Position numbers and translations under genes: made by a program. A stretch of 64,000 nucleotides of DNA from JANLVJ01 sp031363945 (lineage in GTDB: Bacteria; Bacteroidota; Bacteroidia; Sphingobacteriales; Sphingobacteriaceae), in assembly GCA_031363945.1 (NCBI GenBank), contig JANLVJ010000013.1:1-64000 (forward strand). Direction: 5' to 3'. Under the pieces are notes generated by a model, which was not told where the DNA came from, ran no database searches, and saw only the letters and a program-made list of their open reading frames with translations. This document shows positions 56,438 to 64,000 of the stretch, piece by piece. The number at the start of each line of letters is the position of its first letter. Position 1 is the stretch's first letter.

Positions 56438-57841
56438 TTATATATAAAGGGTTAAACCCATTTCTTTGCCTTTTTTATAAAGAAGCTTTAATGCGAATTC
56501 ACGGTTGTTTGAAATTTCACCTTCAAGTATTGCTTCCCGAATAAAATTTTTTAATATCCCGATCTCCGGACCTGCCGATATATGAAAAACTTCCATAATA
56601 TCATTTCCATTAACAGGTGGTTGCCAGTTTCTAATATTGTCTCTTTTTTCTACATCAACAATTTTTGATTTAACTAGTTCGAAGTTATCTCTGTATTTTT
56701 TTGCTTTATATTCGTTTTTTGTCGTAATATCTGCGTGGCAAAGTAGCATCAGTTCATCAATATCATCACCTGCCTCAAAAAGTAGTCGCCTTACTGCTGA
56801 ATCGCTGACTGTTTCTTTTGCTAGAACAATGGGTCGTAAATGCAGCAAAACTAATTTTTCTACAAAACGCATATTTTCATTTAAAGGTAAATGGAACATC
56901 TTAAAAATTCTTGAAACTATTCTTGCTCCTTTATCTTCATGTCCATGAAATGTCCAGCCGATCTCAGGATCGAATCGTTTAGTCAGGGGCTTTGCTATAT
57001 CATGTAAAATGGCTGCCCAACGTAACCAGATATTATCGCTCACACTACTGACGTTATCGAGTACTTCAAGGGTATGGTAAAAATTATCTTTATGTGATTT
57101 ACCATTAATTGTATCTACCCCATAAAGGGCTGCCATTTCTGGAAATATAATTGACAGCAGCCCCGTATTAAATAGGTGCTTGAAACCAATAGAAGGTCGG
57201 GCAGATTGTATAATTTTGTTCAGTTCATCTCTAATGCGTTCATAGGAAATGATTTTGATACGGTCTGCATGCTCACTTATCGCATTCAGAGTCTTAAGCT
57301 CAAGTTTAAAGTCAAGTTGTGCTGCAAAGCGTATTCCTCGCATCATGCGTAATGGATCATCAGAAAAAGTTTGTCCAGGATCAAGAGGTGTGCGTAATAT
57401 TCCATTATTGAGATCTTGGAGGCCATTATACCTATCAATCAAGGTGCCTCGATCTGATAAATCGATTGCCAGTGTATTAATCGTAAAATCACGCCTTGCA
57501 ATATCATCTTCAAAGGTTCCATCTTCAACCAGGGGTTTGCGTGAATCTGCCCGGTATGACTCTTTTCTGGCTCCAACGAATTCCAATTCCAGATCCTTAT
57601 ACCGAATCATCGCAGTTCCGAAATTTTTAAACACAGCAAGAGTTTTTTCCTGACCACTTAGTCTGGCAACCTCGGTAGCAAGTTCTATTCCACTGCCAAT
57701 GACTAAAATATCAATGTCCTTAGAATTTCGTTGTAATAATTTGTCACGTACATAACCGCCTATTACAAAAGAACTTAAACCAGTATTATTTGCCGCTCTC
57801 GATATAAGTTCAAAAACAGCATCGTTTAGTTCTATATTCAT
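56438..57841 (-). CDS. cca: CCA-adding tRNA nucleotidyltransferase with HD domain
   Basis: 467 residues. The nucleotidyltransferase head shows VIGGYVRDKLLQRNSKDIDILVIG (about 21-44) and ARRDFTINTLAIDLSD; a poly-A polymerase-type RNA-binding middle part follows, then an HD-domain LRWAAILHDIAKPLTKRFDP. It adds or repairs the CCA end of tRNAs. The window's tRNA genes do not encode CCA, so this enzyme is needed. Confidence 0.93.
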   Translation of the reverse strand: MNIELNDAVFELISRAANNTGLSSFVIGGYVRDKLLQRNSKDIDILVIGSGIELATEVARLSGQEKTLAVFKNFGTAMIRYKDLELEFVGARKESYRADSRKPLVEDGTFEDDIARRDFTINTLAIDLSDRGTLIDRYNGLQDLNNGILRTPLDPGQTFSDDPLRMMRGIRFAAQLDFKLELKTLNAISEHADRIKIISYERIRDELNKIIQSARPSIGFKHLFNTGLLSIIFPEMAALYGVDTINGKSHKDNFYHTLEVLDNVSSVSDNIWLRWAAILHDIAKPLTKRFDPEIGWTFHGHEDKGARIVSRIFKMFHLPLNENMRFVEKLVLLHLRPIVLAKETVSDSAVRRLLFEAGDDIDELMLLCHADITTKNEYKAKKYRDNFELVKSKIVDVEKRDNIRNWQPPVNGNDIMEVFHISAGPEIGILKNFIREAILEGEISNNREFALKLLYKKGKEMGLTLYI

Positions 57842-57850
57842 GCTAAAATT

Positions 57851-58411
57851 TTAGCGTCTGATGAAAGTAAAAGTTCCATCGGCTGAAAGTTTCATAATGG
57901 TTGATGGTTTATCTGACATAAATCGTGCTTCTTTTTCAGGCACGATAAAATCTACTGATTCTTTTATATGTCTAGAAATACCCGCAAAATCAAGTGCTCC
58001 CGGTTCACCGCTGATATTTGCAGAAGTCGATAACAGGGGCCCCCTGAAACGCTTGATTAATTCATGACAGAAACCCTGTTTAACTATTCTGATTGCTATT
58101 GAACCTGTTTCTGACAAAACCTGCTTGCTTACATTTTTACCATTATCAAAAACAAGGGTTAGTGGTTCTTCTGAAAAGTCAATGAGATCATAGGCAATTC
58201 CAGGTACCTCGGCTATGTATTTCTCAAGCCTGTCAACACAATCAAGCAATATAATAAAGCTTTTACTTAAAGGTCTTTGTTTTATTTCAATAATACGATT
58301 TACTGCAGCTTCATCGCGGGCATCACAACCTATGCCCCATACTGTATCGGTAGGATAGAGTAGGGTTTTTCCATTATTAATGATTTGCAGGGCATCATCT
58401 CTGTCATTCAT
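57851..58411 (-). CDS. L-threonylcarbamoyladenylate synthase (TsaC/Sua5/YrdC type)
   Basis: 186 residues from the ATG at 58411 (MNDRDDALQII). A frame from 58450 is longer but would overlap the glycosyltransferase gene by 29 bases. It has the YrdC motifs LLYPTDTVWGIGCDARDEAA and KRFRGPLLSTSANISGEPGA. It makes threonylcarbamoyl-AMP for t6A37 in ANN-reading tRNAs. It follows the glycosyltransferase gene by ten bases. Confidence 0.93.
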   Translation of the reverse strand: MNDRDDALQIINNGKTLLYPTDTVWGIGCDARDEAAVNRIIEIKQRPLSKSFIILLDCVDRLEKYIAEVPGIAYDLIDFSEEPLTLVFDNGKNVSKQVLSETGSIAIRIVKQGFCHELIKRFRGPLLSTSANISGEPGALDFAGISRHIKESVDFIVPEKEARFMSDKPSTIMKLSADGTFTFIRR

Positions 58412-58421
58412 TTTATTAATT

Positions 58422-59537
58422 TTAAGTATATACTGCCATAAGTTCTGCACTTAATCTGGCAGGCATAAATTTTTCGGCGAAAATACGACCATTCCTGATC
58501 ATTTTCGCTCTTTTTTGATCATTGCTGCTCAATTTCTCAATCTGATCAGCAAGCCTTTGATAGTCAGTATGATTTACATAAATTGAATCAGGACCCCCGG
58601 CTTCGGCAAAACAGGAACCTTGAGAACTTATAACAGGTACTTGTGAAAATAACGCCTCTTCAATTGGTATTCCAAAGCCTTCGAAAACTGAGGGGTAAAT
58701 AAATAATTGAGCAGATTGATAAATAGCAGGCAGATCTTTAAAAGAAACATCATTAAGTATCAGGACACGGGCTTTCAGGTTAAATTCTACTATATATTGT
58801 TTTAAAATATGGGTATAATCAGTAGTTCTTCCTACGAGTACGAGTTTATGCTTTTCTGGTAATAGTTGAAAAGCTTTTAGTAAGTTAAGTATATTTTTAC
58901 GTTCTTCAAGTGTACCAACAGTTAATGCGTAATTTTGAGGAAGGTTGTATCTTTTACAAATCTTGTCTTTTTCACCAGTTGCCAGTAAATTTCTGAAAGC
59001 TGGATCACATGCCTGATATATTACAGTAATTTTTTCTGGGGAAATATGTAGATAATTAATCAAATCATTCTTAGTTTGCTCACTAATGGCAACTATCTTA
59101 TCAGCTCTTTTACAGGCATATATAAGCTTTATTTTGTAAATAATTCTGTCAAACGGTTTATAATACCCAGGGAAGCGAATAAAAATCAAGTCATGCACTG
59201 TGACTATAGTCCTGATCGATGCCGGTAGAAAAAAAGGTAATTCACCTGACAATCCATGAAACACATCTACCCCTTGTTTTGCAGCCAGAAGGCCAATTAA
59301 AAAAGTGCGCCAAAAAGTATTGAATTTGCGGTTAAGCCAGTTTCGGGGTACAATGAAACGCGACAGTTTATGGTCATATAGTTTTTGATATCGCTGGGTC
59401 TGCTTTAGTTTCGGGGTATAAAGAAGATATTCGTTTTCGGGATAGTAAAACTGAAGATTATGAATCAGTGTGCGACTATAATTGCCAAGTCCCGTAAAAT
59501 TTGACGTTGCCCGCTTTGCATCAAAACTGATCTTCAT
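58422..59537 (-). CDS. Glycosyltransferase family 4 protein
   Basis: 371 residues in a two-Rossmann GT-B fold. The C-terminal half holds the GT4 donor block: ALTVGTLEERKNILNLLKAF, then YPSVFEGFGIPIEEALFSQVPVISS with the conserved E-x7-E. The sugar and acceptor are unknown. The opening FDAKRATSNFTGLGNYSR matches many cell-surface polysaccharide glycosyltransferases. It stands upstream of the tsaC-like gene on the same strand. Confidence 0.92.
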   Translation of the reverse strand: MKISFDAKRATSNFTGLGNYSRTLIHNLQFYYPENEYLLYTPKLKQTQRYQKLYDHKLSRFIVPRNWLNRKFNTFWRTFLIGLLAAKQGVDVFHGLSGELPFFLPASIRTIVTVHDLIFIRFPGYYKPFDRIIYKIKLIYACKRADKIVAISEQTKNDLINYLHISPEKITVIYQACDPAFRNLLATGEKDKICKRYNLPQNYALTVGTLEERKNILNLLKAFQLLPEKHKLVLVGRTTDYTHILKQYIVEFNLKARVLILNDVSFKDLPAIYQSAQLFIYPSVFEGFGIPIEEALFSQVPVISSQGSCFAEAGGPDSIYVNHTDYQRLADQIEKLSSNDQKRAKMIRNGRIFAEKFMPARLSAELMAVYT

Positions 59538-59683
59538 TGGTAACTGTTTAATCCTGAAAATTTTCTTATACTAACTGGTACAATTGGTGTCTTCAATTAG
59601 CCTGAATTAACAGTGTTTTTTTGAAAACGCCTCATATAACTCAAGTTTTGACACTGGTATTATTTTGAGTTAATGAGAAGTTA

Positions 59684-60502
59684 TCAGACAGCAATATTGA
59701 AATCGCGAAGAGCTGCATTGAGAGAAGTTTTCTGGTCTGTTGATTCTTTTCGCTGACCAATGATCAGGGCACAGGGAACCTGGTATTCACCTGCAGGGAA
59801 TTTCTTTGTATAAGTACCAGGTATAACCACAGAACGGGCAGGTACGATTCCTTTATATTCAACAGGAACTGACTGACTAACATCAATGATTTTCGTCGAC
59901 ATTGTCAGAACTACGCCTGCCCCAAGTACGGCCTCTCTTTCGACTCTAACCCCCTCTACAACGATAACTCTTGAGCCAATGAAACAATGATCTTCTATGA
60001 TAACGGGTGCTCCCTGGATTGGTTCGAGTACACCACCTATGCCTACCCCACCACTTAAATGAACATGACTACCAATTTGTGCACATGAGCCTACCGTGGC
60101 CCAGGTATCAATCATGGTATCTTCTCCAACGTATGCACCAATATTTACATAACCTGGCATTAAGATTACACCTGGACTAAGAAATGAGCCGAAACGGGCA
60201 ATCCCCGGAGGTACTACTCTTACACCGGTTTTTTTGAAGTCAGTTTTTACCTTCATTTTATCATAGAAAGTAAATGGGCCAGCTTTAAGTTCTTCATTCT
60301 GACGTGTTGGGAAATAAAGAATTACTGCTTTTTTTACCCATTCATTCACATGCCAGGTATTCAGTACTGGTTCAGCAACACGTAACTCTCCTTTATCTAA
60401 TAAATTAATAACCTCTTCAAGAGCATCTTTTACATTGTCATATGTAAGCATCAACCTGTTTTCCCAGGTTTTTTCTACAAGTTCCTTAAGTTCAGTTTTC
60501 AT
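59684..60502 (-). CDS. dapD: Tetrahydrodipicolinate N-succinyltransferase
   Basis: 272 residues from the ATG at 60502 (MKTELKELVEKTWENR). Upstream ATGs extend it to 60553, but this start gives the family length. The left-handed beta-helix repeats cover about 100-235 (GAYVGEDTMIDTWATVGSCAQIG). It acts in the succinyl branch of lysine/meso-diaminopimelate synthesis. On the minus strand, a CAAAGATA at 60619-60626 (TATCTTTG read in reverse) may be a promoter -7 box. Confidence 0.95.
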   Translation of the reverse strand: MKTELKELVEKTWENRLMLTYDNVKDALEEVINLLDKGELRVAEPVLNTWHVNEWVKKAVILYFPTRQNEELKAGPFTFYDKMKVKTDFKKTGVRVVPPGIARFGSFLSPGVILMPGYVNIGAYVGEDTMIDTWATVGSCAQIGSHVHLSGGVGIGGVLEPIQGAPVIIEDHCFIGSRVIVVEGVRVEREAVLGAGVVLTMSTKIIDVSQSVPVEYKGIVPARSVVIPGTYTKKFPAGEYQVPCALIIGQRKESTDQKTSLNAALRDFNIAV

Positions 60503-60845
60503 GATATTTGACATCTTGGTTATGTATTTTTTCACTATAAAATGTAACAACACGTTGATTATTTCGTATCTGAACTAATTTCACATTTTCATTTTAAATA
60601 TGTTTTAATGTAATAAGGCAAAGATAGTTTTCAGCAAAAGCTGTTTACCTGCGCAAAATAAATTATTCGATTGGATTATCAGTTCTTTTATACAGATAGT
60701 CATTAGGAAGGAGTTATTTTTTTATCTGAATTTTTAATTCTTTAACTATCAAAAGATCTGTTTTGACCAGTTCATTGTTTAATTCATCGTTCAATATAAA
60801 CTCGTACCCGTATGGAAATTTATATTAGTAAATAATTGATTCTTT
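60503..60845. other. Divergent region between dapD and the GH127-like gene
   Basis: 343 AT-rich bases without a gene. The only motif I can point to is TATCTTTG (minus strand, 60626-60619), a possible -7 box for dapD. No matching -33 box is clear. Confidence 0.35.
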
Positions 60846-63188
60846 ATGGTTATGCAAAAGCCTGTTGGTTTTTTTAAAAAGCGGTTATTCGTTTATTCTA
60901 TTATGCTTATTGTTTCCATAAATATCATTGGAATGAGTCATGCAAGGGCATTTACTGATCAACATCTGAAAACCGGGCCTTTTTTTAATGATACTATTTC
61001 TTCTTTGCGTGTAACACTTGGAAATACCTGGAAGTTTAAAGCTGCAGATGACAGCAGATTCATTTTGCCCCAGGTTGATGTCTCAACCTGGAATTCAATA
61101 GTATCATCAACTAGTTGGGAGAAACAAGGGCATGCCACATACGGCTACTCATGGTACCGAAATAGTATCCGGATTCCTTCCAGATTAAAAGAGCTGGTAA
61201 CCCGTGAAGGTTTTCTCTTTTTACACCTTGGTAAAATCGGAGAGGCAGACATGACCTATTTCAATGGTAAATTTCTAGGACAGTCTGGAAATTTCCCTCC
61301 TGATTTTAAATCTGCTTCAAACCAACAGCGGGCGTATCCGATTAAGGCATCATCAATTTTATGGGATCAGGATAATGTTATTGCGATTCGGGTTTATGCA
61401 GACAAACCAGGCAACTCTGGCCTTTTTGAAGGTAAGTGTTTTTTAAGCCCTTTCGTTTTTACAGACTTTGTAAGTTTTCATCTTGAAAATGCGCATACTG
61501 ACCAGGGATTATTATCCTTGCTTTCTTATACAAACAATAGTGACAGACCTGTTAATGGAATTTTCCTTTATTCTGTATATAATTCACAAAATCAGTTGGT
61601 ATCTCAAGACACAGGCCATGCAATTCTTGTGACAGGTCAAAATCGTGAATTCAGTTTTAAGGCTCCTCTTGAAACAAATGATATATTTTTTACTAACTAT
61701 ACATTCATTGATGATCTTCGCAGTACCTCTTTAAACGCAGACGGATACATAAGTAATTTAGGGGCAATAAGTCTGCCTGTAAAAGAAACTGAGGCATTGA
61801 AAGTCGATTTTCAGCAAAAAAATGAATTTATTAATACCCATTTTTCAAGTCAGAAATTAACTGGAGTTATTGGTCAGCGTCTAAATAATTTATCTGTCCA
61901 GGGTCTGCTTAAGGTAGATGATAAAAAGTTAATGAATGCCTATTTAAATAGGAACAGTCTAGGCACGGAAGATCTTATTGAGGCAGCGACCTTACTTGAA
62001 ATTGGATCGTCTGTCTGGAAGTATAATAAAGACCAGGCTCTAAAAGTGCAACTAGACAGAATAATTCATACAATTATTTTAACCCAGAATAAACAGGGGA
62101 TGCTTTATGCATTACCCCGAAATAATACCGATAAATTGACAAATAATAGTGACGTTTATCCCGCAACTTTTAGTAGTGTGCTCAATTATTATCAGGCAAC
62201 AGGTTATCGGCCTGCTCTTGATTGTGGTATTCGTTTTGGTAATATGATCATTACCTCAATTGATTCTGTTGTTAACAGGCAGACCAGTATTGGTGCTGTT
62301 AATCTAAAAGATAGTTACAGTGGTTTTTTAATTCCCTTACTTGATTTATACCAGATTACAGGAAAAGAACAGTATCTCAATTACGGCAAACTTATTGCAT
62401 CTCTTCACTCAGCAACAGAAAGCAGAAATGAGTTTATTTCACGTGAAATGATCTCAGACACACTTATCAGGGAATTAAAAATATTCAGACAACTTCAGGA
62501 TCTGACAGGATTGATAATGCTTTCAAGAATAACAAATGATAATCGGTTTCCTAAATCTGCCGATTCCGTATGGTCGACTCTTATAAAAAGTAATGAATTT
62601 TCAAAAGAAGTTATATATAGTCAAATAAATATCTCTGGGGTACTAGTCAAAACAAAACTATCCAGGTCAAATTTATTATATGCATGGCTTCGTTTCAACC
62701 AGCAGTTATTTCAAAACACTGGTGAGATGAGGTTCTATAATGAAATTGAAAAACAGCTTTATAGCATCCCGGTTACGGCAGATGTAGGAGCTGCACTATC
62801 ACCTGAATTTTTAGTTGGAACAATAGATCAGAAGCCTGTATTTCTTGGCTATGAATCAGGAATATATGGCGAACATATAAATACAGCGAATGGTACTTCA
62901 ATTAGACTTTCTATGCAATGTATGAGTAATTATCCCAATGGGGATGATGTGAGTATACTTCTTACCCCTGAAAAGGAAGTAAGTTTTACCTTAATGTTAC
63001 GGGTGCCTTCATGGTGTCTGAATTTTAAAGCTATGATTGGCACTAAAACTTATAGTTCTCTGGGTAATGATTTTCTTTCAATTCAAAGACTTTGGAAGCC
63101 AGGTGATCAAATAAACATTCATTATGATCTGCCTGCACCTTCTCAAAGGCTTGGTCAGTTGATTACAAATGGTATTTCTAAAAATTAA
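60846..63188 (+). CDS. Large exported GH127-like protein, possible pseudoenzyme
   Basis: 780 residues with a signal peptide (KKR then a hydrophobic run, cleavage near SHA-RA, about residue 34). A beta-sandwich of the GH2-type sugar-binding kind covers about 50-200 (WNSIVSSTSWEKQGH; RNSIRIPSR). A helical barrel-like core follows (about 320-650), and the C-terminal LMLRVPSW block (about 717-724) and FLSIQRLWKPGDQI resemble GH127 beta-L-arabinofuranosidases. The GH127 nucleophile Cys and its E-x-C / Cys-Cys metal site are not visible at the matching place (VKTKLSRSNLLYAW). It may bind glycans without cutting them, or use another chemistry. It is divergent from dapD. Confidence 0.65.
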   Translation: MVMQKPVGFFKKRLFVYSIMLIVSINIIGMSHARAFTDQHLKTGPFFNDTISSLRVTLGNTWKFKAADDSRFILPQVDVSTWNSIVSSTSWEKQGHATYGYSWYRNSIRIPSRLKELVTREGFLFLHLGKIGEADMTYFNGKFLGQSGNFPPDFKSASNQQRAYPIKASSILWDQDNVIAIRVYADKPGNSGLFEGKCFLSPFVFTDFVSFHLENAHTDQGLLSLLSYTNNSDRPVNGIFLYSVYNSQNQLVSQDTGHAILVTGQNREFSFKAPLETNDIFFTNYTFIDDLRSTSLNADGYISNLGAISLPVKETEALKVDFQQKNEFINTHFSSQKLTGVIGQRLNNLSVQGLLKVDDKKLMNAYLNRNSLGTEDLIEAATLLEIGSSVWKYNKDQALKVQLDRIIHTIILTQNKQGMLYALPRNNTDKLTNNSDVYPATFSSVLNYYQATGYRPALDCGIRFGNMIITSIDSVVNRQTSIGAVNLKDSYSGFLIPLLDLYQITGKEQYLNYGKLIASLHSATESRNEFISREMISDTLIRELKIFRQLQDLTGLIMLSRITNDNRFPKSADSVWSTLIKSNEFSKEVIYSQINISGVLVKTKLSRSNLLYAWLRFNQQLFQNTGEMRFYNEIEKQLYSIPVTADVGAALSPEFLVGTIDQKPVFLGYESGIYGEHINTANGTSIRLSMQCMSNYPNGDDVSILLTPEKEVSFTLMLRVPSWCLNFKAMIGTKTYSSLGNDFLSIQRLWKPGDQINIHYDLPAPSQRLGQLITNGISKN

Positions 63189-63269
63189 ACCGCATATTAT
63201 AGTTAGCCTTGGATTTTATTAGTTTTGAATCTTACATATCCCGATTCAATCATTTAAGTAGCATATATT

Positions 63270-63644
63270 TTGGAAACTGTTCGTATTGATAAATATTTAT
63301 GGGCTATAAGACTTTTTAAAACCAGAACTATTGCCACCGAGGCTTGTAAGACGGGTCATGTTAAACTCAATGGTATTACTGTCAAGCCTTCACATGAAGT
63401 GAAATCAGGAGAATCGTTCACCCTTCAAAAAGGAGCTGATCGAAAAATTATACGGGTGAAAGAAATTATAAATAATCGGGTCGATTCAAAAAAAGCAATA
63501 CTATGTTATGATGATTTGAGCCCGGTTGTTGCCAAGGATGGAATACATACGGTTTTCAATGTTCCTGTTCTTAGCAGAGAGCGGGGTAGTGGCAGACCAA
63601 CAAAGAAAGAGAGACGTGATATTGATGATTTACGAGAGCCTTGA
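63270..63644 (+). CDS. RNA-binding S4-domain protein (Hsp15/HslR-like)
   Basis: 124 residues from a TTG at 63270 (METVRIDKYLWAIRLFKTR). The S4 domain covers about 3-60, with KYLWAIRLFKTRTIATEACKTGHVKLNG. The basic tail REPTKKERRDIDD-like (RGSGRPTKKERRD) fits Hsp15-type proteins, which bind stalled 50S subunits carrying peptidyl-tRNA. No ATG start lies near. Confidence 0.85.
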   Translation: METVRIDKYLWAIRLFKTRTIATEACKTGHVKLNGITVKPSHEVKSGESFTLQKGADRKIIRVKEIINNRVDSKKAILCYDDLSPVVAKDGIHTVFNVPVLSRERGSGRPTKKERRDIDDLREP

Positions 63645-63727
63645 GAATTTAATTAATTCTATTAAAGGAACAAATAATCTACTGGCCCGTATTAGCAATT
63701 GTCTTATTTTAAGAAGATTAAACCTTG

Positions 63728-64000
63728 ATGGTTTCCAGAAGATTTTTATTCATAGTAGTTTTGCTAATTTTTGTCTTTTTTACGCATAATGGTAAAAGTC
63801 AAACTTTAGCAATAGACAGTTTGATAGCTAAGCTAAAAATTCATTTTGATCTTCCTGATACATTAAGAGTTAATTTATTAAATCAGGTGGCTTTCTTAAA
63901 CTATCCGGATAACCTTGATGCCCTTAAATATTACAGCGAACTTTCATTAAATCTAGGTGTAAAAATTGGCTTTAAAAAAGGCATTGCCCTTGCTTACCAA
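63728..64000 (+). CDS. TPR-containing exported protein, 3' end beyond the window
   Basis: Partial gene, 91 codons seen from the ATG at 63728. A signal peptide (FLFIVVLLIFVFF, cleavage near GKS-QT) is followed by a tetratricopeptide-like start: IDSLIAKLKIHFDLPDTLRV and ALKYYSELSLNLGVKIGFKKG. In Bacteroidota such starts often lead into a sensor histidine kinase or LytTR-type regulator; the end is not visible, so the class stays open. Confidence 0.7.
   Translation, partial: MVSRRFLFIVVLLIFVFFTHNGKSQTLAIDSLIAKLKIHFDLPDTLRVNLLNQVAFLNYPDNLDALKYYSELSLNLGVKIGFKKGIALAYQ

Noticed and set aside
1..64000. CRISPR array, rRNA operon or insertion sequence
   Set aside because: I read the window for regularly spaced repeats, rRNA-like stretches and transposase motifs and found none.

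Overview
This is an AT-rich window from a Bacteroidota chromosome, most likely Sphingobacteriales/Cytophagales-like. Evidence: a gldA-gldF-gldG cluster, a stand-alone Oar-type TonB receptor, an HYC_CC_PP protein, a Bacteroidota-length phenylalanine hydroxylase, DUF3467 behind rpoC, and promoters of the TTTG / TAnnTTTG type. I see no rRNA, CRISPR array, insertion sequence or prophage. The species cannot be named from the sequence alone.

Layout. 1-4.6 kb: 3' part of a phosphoesterase gene, then an acyltransferase-3 membrane protein with a LytS/LytTR-type two-component pair. The 3' end of the regulator gene is followed by two decayed tandem copies of its last 54 bases. 4.6-6.2 kb: RidA and an SDR oxidoreductase flank a broken YoeB-type toxin gene. 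6.2-9.0 kb: a probable copper/heavy-metal cassette (HYC_CC_PP protein, Met/His-rich outer-membrane protein, DUF3347 protein). 9.1-13.6 kb (minus strand): alpha/beta hydrolase, phenylalanine hydroxylase, glycyl-tRNA synthetase. 13.7-17 kb: gldAFG. 17.2-24.4 kb: dnaN, rpsT, radC, pheT, a small coiled-coil gene, zapA, a probable 6S RNA and rny. 24.6-34.4 kb: sterol-desaturase-family enzyme, phosphate transporter with its DUF47 partner, Mpo1-like protein, TonB receptor, a Lys/Asp-rich repeat protein and an OlsF-like bifunctional acyltransferase.

34.8-51.6 kb: ComEA-like HhH protein, apt, rpsU, xerC, hpf, then the core translation/transcription block: four tRNAs, tuf, tRNA-Trp, secE, nusG, rplK, rplA, rplJ, rplL, rpoB, rpoC and DUF3467. 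51.7-64 kb: an orphan small gene, an SGNH lipoprotein with a FadL-type porin, a minus-strand tRNA-maturation group (miaA, a pRiA4b ORF-3 protein, cca, tsaC-like) with a glycosyltransferase, dapD, a large secreted GH127-like protein lacking the expected catalytic cysteines, an S4-domain protein, and the 5' end of a TPR protein.

Most of the window is conserved housekeeping DNA. I found no convincing undescribed multi-gene system. The most notable items are the decayed tandem repeat behind the LytTR gene, the YoeB relic, the metal cassette with a shared Met motif, the GH127-like possible pseudoenzyme, the two-repeat Lys/Asp-rich exported protein, and the probable 6S RNA between zapA and rny. Family names were assigned by reading motifs; no database search was possible.
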